From positions 1 through 64,000 of the forward strand of contig NZ_MJGC01000121.1 in assembly GCF_001746915.1 (NCBI RefSeq): 64,000 nucleotides of DNA. The letters run 5' to 3'. Each line of letters starts with the position of its first letter. Position 1 is the stretch's first letter. Shown here in pieces: positions 15,602-23,649 of the stretch. A model generated the notes under the pieces. That model did no database searches, had not been told where the DNA came from, and worked only from the letters and a program-made list of their open reading frames with translations. This stretch comes from Desertifilum tharense IPPAS B-1220 (GTDB taxonomy: Bacteria > Cyanobacteriota > Cyanobacteriia > Cyanobacteriales > Desertifilaceae). The translations under genes were made by a program, and so were the position numbers.

Positions 15602-17125
15602 ATGGCATTTTCCAGATCCAGCGGTATCTTATTGCACCCGACTAGCTTCCCCAGTCGCTTTGGGATAGGAGACTTAGGGCTTGAGTCCTTCCGCTTTATT
15701 GACTTTTTGGTAGATAGCGGTCAACAATACTGGCAAGTTTTGCCCATCGGCCCCACAGGATATGGTAACTCTCCCTATATGTCCTACGCGGCCCTGGCTG
15801 GCAACCCCTTACTCATCAGTCCCGAAAAGTTGATTGATGAAGGCTGGTTAAATGAAGGAGACTTTGGCAACCTGCCCGAATTCCCCAGTCATACCGTAGA
15901 ATACGATCGCGTCTACGAAGTCAAAATCCCGCTACTCAAGAAAGCCTGCGAGAACTTCAAAGCCAACGCTTCAGAACTGCAACAACGCGAATTTGATGGT
16001 TTCTGCGAAACCAAAGCTTACTGGCTAGATGATTATGCCCTATTTATGGCGCTCAAAGAAGCCCATGAGGGAGCATCGTGGAATACCTGGGAAGCCGATA
16101 TCGCCAAACACAAACCAGAGGCTATCGAGAAATGGCGATCGCAACTCAGCGACGCAGTTTACTATTACAAATACACCCAATTTGAATTTTTCCGCCAATG
16201 GACTGAACTGCGACGCTACGCCAACCTGCGGGGAATTCAAATCATCGGCGATATTCCCATCTATGTTGCCCATGATAGCGCCGATGTTTGGGCGCACCCA
16301 GAAGCCTTTGCTTTAGATGAAGAAACAGGCGCAGCCGCATTAATGGCGGGCGTTCCCCCAGACTACTTTAGCGCCACCGGACAACTGTGGGGCAACCCTG
16401 TCTATAACTGGGAACACCTGCAACAAACCCATTTTCAATGGTGGATTGAACGCTTCCAAGCCATGTTAGACTACGTGGACTTGATTCGTATCGACCATTT
16501 CCGAGGCTTCCAAGCTTATTGGGTGGTTCCCCAAGGGGAAGAAACCGCGATGAATGGTGAGTGGGTGGAAGCGCCAGGAGAAGAGTTTTTCAAAACCTTA
16601 AATGACAAGTTAGGGAAACTCCCCGTACTCGCCGAAGACTTAGGCGTCATTACCCCAGAAGTGGAAGCCTTGCGCGACCAATTCGAGTTTCCAGGGATGA
16701 AGGTCTTACAATTTGCCTTTGGTGACGATCCGGGCAATCCCTTTCTACCCTTTAATTATCCCCGAAACTGCGTTGTTTATACCGGAACCCACGACAACGA
16801 TACAACCGTGGGTTGGTTTAACCAGCTTTCCGACTACGAACGCGATAAAGTTCAGACCTATCTGGGACATTTTAGTCCAGATGGCATTCAGTGGGATTTA
16901 ATTCGCCTCGCCATGTCTTCAATTGCTAATATTGCGATTATCCCCGTTCAAGACTTACTCGGTTTAGGGACAGATGCAAGGATGAATTTCCCCAGTAAAG
17001 CGGAAGGAAATTGGGCTTGGCGCTATCAGTCGGGTACGCTAACCCAAGAGTTATCCCAACGCCTCAAGCAACTCACGTTTTCGTTTGGTCGCGCCCCCAT
17101 TCCCCAACATTCGGAAAGCTACTAA
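15602..17125 (+). CDS. malQ: 4-alpha-glucanotransferase (amylomaltase)
   Basis: This GH77 enzyme transfers alpha-1,4-glucan segments between malto-oligosaccharides and is needed for glycogen breakdown. Full length at 507 aa. It opens with SSGILLHPTSFPSRFGIGDLG, the standard start of the family. Catalytic region motifs are IRIDHFRGF (nucleophile aspartate), LPVLAEDLG (acid/base glutamate) and YTGTHDNDTT. It partners functionally with the alpha-glucan phosphorylase encoded at 23650-25863. The last 4 bases overlap the convergent Uma2 gene. Confidence 0.95.
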   Translation: MAFSRSSGILLHPTSFPSRFGIGDLGLESFRFIDFLVDSGQQYWQVLPIGPTGYGNSPYMSYAALAGNPLLISPEKLIDEGWLNEGDFGNLPEFPSHTVEYDRVYEVKIPLLKKACENFKANASELQQREFDGFCETKAYWLDDYALFMALKEAHEGASWNTWEADIAKHKPEAIEKWRSQLSDAVYYYKYTQFEFFRQWTELRRYANLRGIQIIGDIPIYVAHDSADVWAHPEAFALDEETGAAALMAGVPPDYFSATGQLWGNPVYNWEHLQQTHFQWWIERFQAMLDYVDLIRIDHFRGFQAYWVVPQGEETAMNGEWVEAPGEEFFKTLNDKLGKLPVLAEDLGVITPEVEALRDQFEFPGMKVLQFAFGDDPGNPFLPFNYPRNCVVYTGTHDNDTTVGWFNQLSDYERDKVQTYLGHFSPDGIQWDLIRLAMSSIANIAIIPVQDLLGLGTDARMNFPSKAEGNWAWRYQSGTLTQELSQRLKQLTFSFGRAPIPQHSESY

Positions 17126-17694
17126 TATAGGGGCAAACTCAGGGTGAAGCCGGGTAAAACCGCTTCGCCCGATAATTCGGTGGGAAGTTGTCGCACTTCT
17201 ACGGCTTGGGAGGGGCGATAAATTTCCACCGCCTGTTGTTGAGGGTTAATTAACCAGGCCAGTTGCACGCCCGCCTCAAGATACTCTTGCATCTTAGCGT
17301 GTAACATTTCTAGAGCATCAGTCGCCGATCGCAATTCTATGACAAAATCAGGGGCGATGGGCGGAAATTTGCACCGTTGTTCCGCAGTTAAGGCTTCCCA
17401 GCGTTCCCGGCGAATCCAGGCGACATCGGGGGAACGGTCAGACCCGTTAGGCAATTTAAATATTGTAGAGGAACTGAAAACATAACCGAGGCCCGTTTGC
17501 CGATTCCAAAGGCCTAAATCGATGATTAAATCTGCTTCTCGGTTGCCGCTTTCACCACCTACGGGTGACATAATAATCAATTGTCCTTGAGGATTGCGCT
17601 CAAATTTTAACTCGCGATTGCTTTGGCAAACAGCATAAAATTGCTCATCTGTCAAGGAAACAGCGTCTAAGTTGAGGATTAAGGGACTGAGCAT
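17122..17694 (-). CDS. Uma2 family (DUF820) putative endonuclease
   Basis: This 190-residue protein is of the Uma2/DUF820 family, which has a PD-(D/E)XK-like nuclease fold and is hugely expanded in cyanobacteria. Key residues are visible: RSPDVAWI (the D) and PDFVIELRS (the E-x-R variant of the E-x-K pair). The role in cells is unknown. One of three copies in the window, it overlaps the malQ stop by 4 bases tail to tail. Confidence 0.88.
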   Translation of the reverse strand: MLSPLILNLDAVSLTDEQFYAVCQSNRELKFERNPQGQLIIMSPVGGESGNREADLIIDLGLWNRQTGLGYVFSSSTIFKLPNGSDRSPDVAWIRRERWEALTAEQRCKFPPIAPDFVIELRSATDALEMLHAKMQEYLEAGVQLAWLINPQQQAVEIYRPSQAVEVRQLPTELSGEAVLPGFTLSLPLY

Positions 17695-17720
17695 TCCGTC
17701 TTTTTGAGAAAATTATAGCC

Positions 17721-18608
17721 TTAAAAGAGCGATCGCAGCCAGCGGCGAATCACGCCAATTGTCACCGCCGGAAGTTCGAGTTGAGGGGTTAACCCCACAT
17801 CCTCAATTAACTGAAACTCTTTGATGGCGAGGGAATTTAACGCCGCCAGCCGCTTACCCACATCGGCGGGAGTAAATTGAGTTTGAGTCCCCCAAAAGAT
17901 TGCTGTAGGTACGGTAAGCTGTTGAATATAATTAGACAAATCAAAGCTCAAATCGCCGCGCACAAACGATAACGCTGCATACTCTGCATTCGGCTGTTGA
18001 GCAGATTCGACATAAGCATCTACAATTTCCGAGAAAATGCGGCTCGATTGAGCAAATTGAGCATTTTCTAAAAACCCTTGAACGCCTGCGGTTGTGGCAA
18101 TTCCCACATTATAAACCAGGCGATCGACGATGGGTGTTTTGACAATTTGCGTGAAGAAACTGCGGGTTGTATCTTCGCCAAAATCAGCCAAACCGGAAGG
18201 CGTGGCTAAGATTAACCCTTTAAATAAATCGGGTTTTCTAATCGCCACGCGAACCATAAAAGCAGCCGTTAAAGAAGAGGCGATCGCAATAACAGGTTGC
18301 TCGCTTGTTTTCTCAATAAACTCTTGCAGCGTCGTCAAGTAATCATCAATTTTATAATCGCGTTCGGGATGATCCGAATAACCCCAACCTAACAGATCGG
18401 GGGCAAGCACTCGGTATTCTGAAGCAAACGCCGGATAAACCTTCGACCACTCATAGGACGAAGAACCGCCACCAAATCCATGAAAAAAGATTAGCGGAGA
18501 ATCTGCCTTTTCTAAAACTTTCCACGGTTCGCGCTCGGCGGTATAGTAAATCATCGTACCGAGGGACGTAACAACGGAGTGTTGAGCAAAGCCAGGAGGT
18601 GAAAACAT
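17721..18608 (-). CDS. alpha/beta hydrolase-fold protein with atypical catalytic motif
   Basis: The fold is clear: FFHGFGGGSSSYEW (oxyanion strand), YRVLAPDLLGWGYSDHP, and a nucleophile elbow IAIASSLTAAFM. The elbow reads A-S-S-L in place of the usual G-x-S-x-G, and the C-terminal position that normally gives the catalytic histidine reads DVGLTPQLELPAV, with no histidine. Catalysis by the standard triad is therefore doubtful; it may have lost hydrolase activity or use other residues. It has 295 aa and no signal peptide. It lies 26 bp upstream of, and co-directional with, the Uma2 gene. Confidence 0.8.
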   Translation of the reverse strand: MFSPPGFAQHSVVTSLGTMIYYTAEREPWKVLEKADSPLIFFHGFGGGSSSYEWSKVYPAFASEYRVLAPDLLGWGYSDHPERDYKIDDYLTTLQEFIEKTSEQPVIAIASSLTAAFMVRVAIRKPDLFKGLILATPSGLADFGEDTTRSFFTQIVKTPIVDRLVYNVGIATTAGVQGFLENAQFAQSSRIFSEIVDAYVESAQQPNAEYAALSFVRGDLSFDLSNYIQQLTVPTAIFWGTQTQFTPADVGKRLAALNSLAIKEFQLIEDVGLTPQLELPAVTIGVIRRWLRSLF

Positions 18609-19088
18609 TGGGGATTATAAAGCTTTAATAAATTTTGAGCTAGATTTAATCAAAACAACTTAATCAGGACAATCTAAACGCGCTAGGCTCCATTACAGGA
18701 GGCTGATTCAGGGTGAATTTACAGACTGAGCGGGAGGGCAAAACTAAAAAAGTGAAAGGAACGATCCAACGTTGAGCCGCCACTATCGCCTTTCCCTCTG
18801 CTGATTATCCCCTAACTTAATGTCCTAGGAACTTGACCCAGCGTCATCTGTCAGAAGTTAGAAGCTCAGGAACCCCCTCCTTTCTCCACAGGGATAGGAG
18901 GGCTTTAGGCTTTTTCAAGGAACTGAGGGGGGTTTTGCCGCAGACCTGTCAAATTTCCAGAAATCAGAGATAATCCTATCGTGGGGGGTCAGACCCCTCA
19001 CGGGTCGAAAGAACGCCCACCAAACCCTTTTTAGGTGGTTTTCAGCCACTTAACCACTCACCCCAAACCGGATAAGGAGGAAAGCACG
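18609..19088. other. 480-bp spacer with small inverted repeats
   Basis: No gene is recognised. CCCTCCT (18875-18881) pairs with AGGAGGG (18896-18902) and is followed by CTTTAGGCTTTTTC, a weak terminator-like shape. An odd palindrome GGGGTCAGACCCC lies at 18985-18997. The stretch carries upstream signals for the hydrolase (minus) and the plus-strand gene that follows, whose strong AAGGAGG is at 19074-19080. Confidence 0.45.
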
Positions 19089-19685
19089 CTGAACGATCGC
19101 AGTAGTTTGGAAATGTGCCTAGAGGAACCTATGATTGAAAAACTTAGCTTAGAGTATGGCAGCGATCGCCCATTAGAGACCTGGGTTTCCACCCCCCTGA
19201 ATGCGCCCTCCAACGCGCACAAGGGGTCAAACAGCTCTGTGCAACCCCAGTGCGTTAAGTTGGATTTAGAAAACCTTAAATGTTTTGAGGTCGTTGCTCA
19301 TCAGTTTGAGGAAAGAGGCGTCATCTTTACCAATGCGATCGCGCTTCAGCCCTCTAACCCCGCCTTTCCCCCCCATTCTGGGAGTATCGTCTTAATGGGA
19401 GGTCCCCGCAACGGCTGGATGGAAGCCACCTTTAAGCAACCCGTTTGCCGGGTAAGCTGCTTTGTCACCAGTTCGCGTCAAACCGTCCTGTCCGCCTACG
19501 ATCGCCAAGACCGTTTATTAGGTAAAGTTGAAATCCCAGAATCCAACTTAGCCGGATCGGGATCGACCATTGAACCGAATACGCAACTGTGCTTGCAATC
19601 CCCCAATATCCACCGCATTACCTTCTATGCGTTTGATGGTCAGTTTAGCTTAGATGATTTTCAGGTGTGCTTTCAATCCGACTAA
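19089..19685 (+). CDS. hypothetical protein with C-terminal beta-sandwich
   Basis: I do not recognise the family. From residue ~55 it alternates strands in a pattern like lectin or PEP-CTERM-type jelly rolls: GVIFTNAIAL, GSIVLMGGPRNGWMEATF, RVSCFVTSSR, VLSAYDRQDRLLGKVEIP, HRITFYAFDGQFSLDDFQV. No signal peptide or sorting tail is seen. The start is unusual: a perfect AAGGAGG at 19074-19080 is 8 bases before an in-frame CTG at 19089. The in-frame GTG at 19035 and ATG at 19113 have no such signal. Initiation at CTG 19089 is my choice, with 19113 as fallback. Confidence 0.6.
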   Translation: MNDRSSLEMCLEEPMIEKLSLEYGSDRPLETWVSTPLNAPSNAHKGSNSSVQPQCVKLDLENLKCFEVVAHQFEERGVIFTNAIALQPSNPAFPPHSGSIVLMGGPRNGWMEATFKQPVCRVSCFVTSSRQTVLSAYDRQDRLLGKVEIPESNLAGSGSTIEPNTQLCLQSPNIHRITFYAFDGQFSLDDFQVCFQSD

Positions 19686-19896
19686 TTTGTCATCTGCGAT
19701 ACCCGCAACATTCAGGCGTGCGTAAAAAGACTAGGGTATCGCACTTCCCCCCCTCAACAGACATTAAATTTAGTCAACTTGCCGAGTAGCGAGACTTCCT
19801 CAGAACGTAAAACTTTATCAAATAAAGCCGAATGAGGCGGAAAGAAACAATTAGAGTAGTAGTAATCTTTCCTACACTCAGTTTGTTGGCTGAACA

Positions 19897-20340
19897 ATGA
19901 AATTCACCGCTTTTACCACCGCAACGCTTTTGGCCGTTTTAGGAGTAGGAACGCCAGTTAGCGTACTCGCCCAGCCGAGTCCGACAGGCAGTTATGTCCC
20001 CGGATATTGGCAACCCGAAGCCCAGGTTAGCTTAAACAGACCGATTACGGTCCGCATTCTCAATCAAACTGGAATCCCCCTAGAATATGGTCTGAGCGGA
20101 GTAGATGTTTATACATTAGGCTCAAATGCATCGGTGGATGTTGGCGTTAATCTCAGCAACCGTCCTGGCAATACTGCAACCATTGCGATTAATGCTCAAC
20201 GGGGAACCTATGCCCTGCGCTACGAGTATAACGTCACCGATAACAATGTCCTGCAAGTGCGCGTCATCCCTGGAGGAGGCCCGCAGCCGTTAGACCGGGC
20301 CGTTTATATTGATGAGACCGGACGCGTTTATTCGTTTTAA
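19897..20340 (+). CDS. secreted hypothetical protein
   Basis: This 147-residue protein has a clear signal peptide (MKFTAFTTATLLAVLGVG, cleavage after VLAQ). The mature part is rich in beta strands (ITVRILNQTGIPLEYGL, NTATIAINAQRGTYALRYEY). No family is recognised. The small all-beta exported domain suggests a periplasmic or extracellular protein. It is monocistronic: a rho-independent terminator follows about 75 bp downstream. Confidence 0.75.
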   Translation: MKFTAFTTATLLAVLGVGTPVSVLAQPSPTGSYVPGYWQPEAQVSLNRPITVRILNQTGIPLEYGLSGVDVYTLGSNASVDVGVNLSNRPGNTATIAINAQRGTYALRYEYNVTDNNVLQVRVIPGGGPQPLDRAVYIDETGRVYSF

Positions 20341-20413
20341 TGCCCCTTTGAGGGCAAAGAATCGAGTTAGAATCCCCTTGTTGGGAATCTGTTTCTAATC
20401 GTTTCAGTCCCGG

Positions 20414-20447
20414 TCAATCGAGCGCCCCTTTAGGCGCTTGATTTTTG
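20414..20447 (+). terminator. rho-independent terminator
   Basis: TCGAGCGCC (20418-20426) pairs with GGCGCTTGA (20433-20441) around CCTTTA, with one G-T pair, and is followed by TTTTTGATTT. It closes the transcript of the secreted protein ahead of the insertion sequence. Confidence 0.75.
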
Positions 20448-20474
20448 ATTTCTGATTTCATTGAAAAGTTTAAG

Positions 20475-20504
20475 TTACAGCAATTTTCGCTGTTATGAGG
20501 TACA
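20475..20504. repeat. IS630 left terminal inverted repeat
   Basis: This repeat matches the right end in 21 or more of 30 positions, with GCTGTTATGAGGTACA as the conserved inner part. The transposase stop codon (20493-20495) falls inside it. Confidence 0.85.
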
Positions 20505-21044
20505 GTAGCAACAATGAGCAAACCAATTTCTTAAGTGCTGAGGATTGATTAGCTCAAGGGCAACAGAAATAATTTTATCAACCCGCTCAGGCGTAGTTGG
20601 AGCAAACATCCGCAAAAACGATTTGAGTTGTGACCACCACATTTCTATCGGATTGAAATCCGGAGAGTAAGGAGATAAAGAAATCACACTTGCGCCGACT
20701 TTTTCAATCATTGGAATAATTGAATTCAGTTTATGGGCTGGTAAATTATCCATGACAACAACAGCGCCTGGCCACAATTGAGGACACAAACACTTCTCAA
20801 TAAATACAGCAAATGCACGGCTATCCATTGAGTCGTTCATGGTCATCAATGCCACCACGTTGTTAATACTAATTGCGCCAATGACTGTGACTTTTGGCGA
20901 ACGATAAAAAGGCTTGAGCTTGACAACTTTTGTCCCCGGCTGCGAACGGGCATGGGTTCTACTCAACCCCAGGAAAACGCCAGTTTCATCTAAAAATACC
21001 AGGTTTTCCGGCTGAATCTGTTTAATTTTTTCCCAATACTCCAC
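20493..21044 (-). CDS. IS630 transposase, C-terminal DDE catalytic part
   Basis: This is the catalytic domain with the DDE triad: VFLDETGVF, VVVMDNLPAHK and SPDFNPIEMWWSQLK. The reading frame is actually open back to the A9 run at about 21092, so the GTG at 21044 is only the first formal start. The full product would need a +1 frameshift, or transcript slippage dropping one A, after the N-terminal part. It is otherwise intact, so the element could still be active. Confidence 0.88.
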   Translation of the reverse strand: MEYWEKIKQIQPENLVFLDETGVFLGLSRTHARSQPGTKVVKLKPFYRSPKVTVIGAISINNVVALMTMNDSMDSRAFAVFIEKCLCPQLWPGAVVVMDNLPAHKLNSIIPMIEKVGASVISLSPYSPDFNPIEMWWSQLKSFLRMFAPTTPERVDKIISVALELINPQHLRNWFAHCCYCTS

Positions 21045-21081
21045 TCGGAGCTTTTGGACTCTTTCAGTCGCGGCTTGGCTG

Positions 21082-21438
21082 CTATACCAAGTTTTTTTTT
21101 CGATTGAGTTTTAATTTCTGTAAACAGCGACACATGGCTGTTCGGCTCACCCAATTTCCAGTGCGATTAGCAAATAATTCACACAACTCGGCTAAGGTAG
21201 CATCAGGATACTCTGCTACGAGTGCTTTGACTTCTGGTAGGGAATTGGTGAGATGACTAAACTGAGGTTTTCCCCTGGGCTTCGGTTGAACGTTTCCTTC
21301 GGTTTTTTGTTGCTTGACCAGCTTTTGCACTAGACTTTTACTAACCATAAACCGGGCAGCTACTTGTCGAATTGACATTTGTTCTACCAAATGCGCTCTG
21401 ACAATTTTTTGTCGAAAATCTAGAGAATATGATTTCAT
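21082..21438 (-). CDS. IS630 transposase, N-terminal part (helix-turn-helix)
   Basis: These 118 residues carry the DNA-binding region of an IS630 transposase: YSLDFRQKIVRAHLVEQMSI, then RQVAARFMVSKSLVQKLVK, and a second helix-turn-helix (TLAELCELFANRTGNWVSR). It ends at a stop soon after an A9 run (minus strand; plus-strand T9 at 21092-21100). The DDE part continues in the +1 frame. Removing one A from the run joins the two frames. Confidence 0.88.
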   Translation of the reverse strand: MKSYSLDFRQKIVRAHLVEQMSIRQVAARFMVSKSLVQKLVKQQKTEGNVQPKPRGKPQFSHLTNSLPEVKALVAEYPDATLAELCELFANRTGNWVSRTAMCRCLQKLKLNRKKNLV

Positions 21439-21463
21439 TGGCTTTTAGGACAGTAGTTTCCAT

Positions 21464-21493
21464 TGTACCTCACAACAGCGGGAGCCGCTGTAA
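21464..21493. repeat. IS630 right terminal inverted repeat
   Basis: The reverse complement reads TTACAGCGG, then CTCCCGCTG, then TTGTGAGGTACA. The outer part forms a perfect hairpin of ACAGCGG with CCGCTGT. Confidence 0.85.
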
Positions 21494-21862
21494 GTCTTTC
21501 TCAATTCGTTTTCAGCGATCCCTATCAGGATTTCCTATCTTTCTTAAAGCAACCACTTTTAGCTAAAAAGCTAGCCCCCAGCAGAAACAGATCCCCAAAG
21601 ACTCAAGCCAACCCTTTCGACAGGCGGGATCTCGCCATCTCTGTCTTTTTGCAGATTGTTGGGTTATGATGTTTCTTTATACTAATTGCATAAAGTGATA
21701 GATTTGTTAGAATAAGTCCATTTTATTTTACTAAAGTTTACATTCAAGCTTCAATCGCCGACACTTTCCTCACCTGTTTTGGGTATTTTAAGGGGTTGCA
21801 TCCATTGCCAAAACATCTGTCGTCTTTTTTCTTCGTTCAATTCATGCCTTGGAAACACTCCC
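21494..21862. other. spacer between IS630 and the histidine kinase
   Basis: A short plus-strand frame reaches in from the IS end but has no recognisable content. AT-rich DNA at 21680-21760 probably holds the kinase promoter. There is nothing else I can support. Confidence 0.4.
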
Positions 21863-23593
21863 ATGCTGACCCCTGAAACCAATTCATCTGGCAAACCAAA
21901 AGTGGTGAGTACCGCTCAATATCTCCGCAAAAAAGAAGAACAAGAACAAAAGAGCGATCGCCGTAAAAACATCCCCCAAAACCAGCAATTCTTTCACATC
22001 CTAGAAAGCATCACCGATGGCTTTTTTGCCCTCGATGGTCAGTGGCGTTTTATCTATGTCAATCATCGCGCAGAACGCATCTTATTAAAAAGTCGTCAAG
22101 ATTTAATCGGTCAAATTATTTGGGACGAATTTCCAGAATTAGTCGGTTCGCACTTTGAACGCGAATACCGTCAAGCCGTCGAGCAAAATACCCCCGTTCA
22201 TTTTGAATCCTATTACCCTCACCTCGGTTTATGGGTTGAAGTTCGGGCTTTCCCCACCGAAGACGGACTAGCCGTTTACTTTGTTGATATTACTAAATAT
22301 AAAAAAACAGAAGCCGCTCTGCGTCAAAGTGAAATTCGCAACCAAGCCTTTTTACAAGTAATTCCCGACCTGCTATTTCGCCTCAACCAACAGGGAGATT
22401 ACCTGGATGTTTCAGCCGCCAACCCCGATCAACTCTTATTACCTATTCGCGAAGTCATCGGTAAAAATCTTCGCGACACCCTACCCGAAGCCGTTGCCAA
22501 AACCACATTAGATCGCCTGCAAAAAGCTTTAGAAACCAATACAATCCAAGTTTTTGAATTTTCCCTACCTCTCAATCAAACCCCCCGCATGTATGAAGCG
22601 CGCATTGTTAAAAGTGGGGAGAACGAAGCCATTATTATTGTCCGAGATATTACCGAACGCCAAGCCATTGAAGAAGCGCGCAAGCAAAACGAAACCAAAC
22701 TGAGAGAGCAAGCTCAACAACTAGAAATTACCCTGCATCAACTACAAACCACCCAAACTCAACTGGTGCAACATGAAAAAATGTCCTCTCTCGGTCAGCT
22801 TGTGGCAGGAATTGCCCATGAAATTAATAACCCAATTAACTTCATTTATGGAAATCTCAACTATGCCAACACCTACGCCAGGGAAATTTTAACCCTGCTG
22901 AAACTTTACGAACGCCATTATCCCGAACCCGCCGCCGAAATTCATAACCTAGCGCAGGATATTGATATTGAATTTATTCTTTCCGACTTCCCCAACTTAA
23001 TTGAATCGATGCGAGTGGGTGCAGAACGGATTCGACAAATTGTCCTCAGCTTGAGAAACTTTTCGCGCCTAGATGAAGATGGGCTAAAATCCTCCGACTT
23101 ACATGAAGGACTTGATAATACGCTGCTAATTTTACAGCATCGCTTAAAACGCAAAGACAATCATCCCGGCATTCAAGTCATTCAGAATTATAGCCAACTG
23201 CCCTCGGTTGAATGCTTTCCCGGTCAGTTGAACCAAGTTTTTATGAATTTGTTGTGCAATGCTATAGATGCGCTTGAGGAGAAATTTGATTTTTCCTGTC
23301 TTTCTCCGAGCGAACCCTTACCCACCATTTGGATTAACACGCAAGTCTTAACTCGACATTCCAAAGTGGCGATCGCCATCCGCGATAATGGGATTGGCAT
23401 GGATCGAAGTGCCATTAACCGACTGTTTGACCCCTTCTTTACCACCAAACCCGTCGGTAAAGGCACAGGTTTAGGTCTATCCATTTCCTACCAAATCATC
23501 GTCAACCACCATCGCGGTCAACTCAGTTGTAACTCAGAACCCGGAATCGGTTCAGAATTTGTCATTGAACTCCCCATTTTCCGCCGCCATTAA
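21863..23593 (+). CDS. PAS-domain sensor histidine kinase
   Basis: This is a soluble sensor kinase of 577 aa. Two PAS domains (about residues 45-150 and 165-280) are followed by a coiled coil (283-315). The HisKA dimerisation domain has the phospho-acceptor histidine at residue 319 (LVAGIAHEINNP). The HATPase domain has the N box (NQVFMNLLCNAIDAL), G1 (IRDNGIGM), F box (FDPFFTTKP) and G2 (GKGTGLGLS). No transmembrane segment is seen, so it probably senses a cytosolic signal through PAS. No response regulator gene is adjacent, so it is an orphan kinase. The ATG at 21863 is preferred over the upstream TTG at 21779. Confidence 0.9.
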   Translation: MLTPETNSSGKPKVVSTAQYLRKKEEQEQKSDRRKNIPQNQQFFHILESITDGFFALDGQWRFIYVNHRAERILLKSRQDLIGQIIWDEFPELVGSHFEREYRQAVEQNTPVHFESYYPHLGLWVEVRAFPTEDGLAVYFVDITKYKKTEAALRQSEIRNQAFLQVIPDLLFRLNQQGDYLDVSAANPDQLLLPIREVIGKNLRDTLPEAVAKTTLDRLQKALETNTIQVFEFSLPLNQTPRMYEARIVKSGENEAIIIVRDITERQAIEEARKQNETKLREQAQQLEITLHQLQTTQTQLVQHEKMSSLGQLVAGIAHEINNPINFIYGNLNYANTYAREILTLLKLYERHYPEPAAEIHNLAQDIDIEFILSDFPNLIESMRVGAERIRQIVLSLRNFSRLDEDGLKSSDLHEGLDNTLLILQHRLKRKDNHPGIQVIQNYSQLPSVECFPGQLNQVFMNLLCNAIDALEEKFDFSCLSPSEPLPTIWINTQVLTRHSKVAIAIRDNGIGMDRSAINRLFDPFFTTKPVGKGTGLGLSISYQIIVNHHRGQLSCNSEPGIGSEFVIELPIFRRH

Positions 23594-23601
23594 CCCAAAA
23601 A

Positions 23602-23631
23602 AGAGTGCAAAGTCATGCGACCTTACACTCT
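23602..23631. terminator. bidirectional terminator between convergent genes
   Basis: AGAGTG (23602-23607) and CACTCT (23626-23631) form the base of an imperfect hairpin in the 56-bp gap between the histidine kinase and glgP. An A-run lies on the left side, so it could end transcription from the minus strand as well. Confidence 0.55.
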
Positions 23632-23649
23632 ATTGAGATTTAGCAGAAC

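Larger units (their letters stand above)
20475..21493 (-). mobile_element. IS630-family insertion sequence, about 1.02 kb
   Basis: It is bounded by 30-bp imperfect inverted repeats (20475-20504 and 21464-21493), both of the form TTACAGC-7N-GCTGTTRTGAGGTACA. Each end includes the dinucleotide TA (20476-20477 and 21491-21492), as expected for IS630/Tc1 elements that duplicate a TA target. It carries a two-frame transposase on the minus strand. Each TIR contains its own small dyad (ACAGC..GCTGT). The element sits in the spacer between the secreted protein gene and a histidine kinase gene. Confidence 0.9.

Noticed and set aside
21463..21669. 68-aa gene at the right end of the IS630 element
   Set aside because: It starts inside the terminal inverted repeat, has no recognisable motif and no ribosome-binding site.
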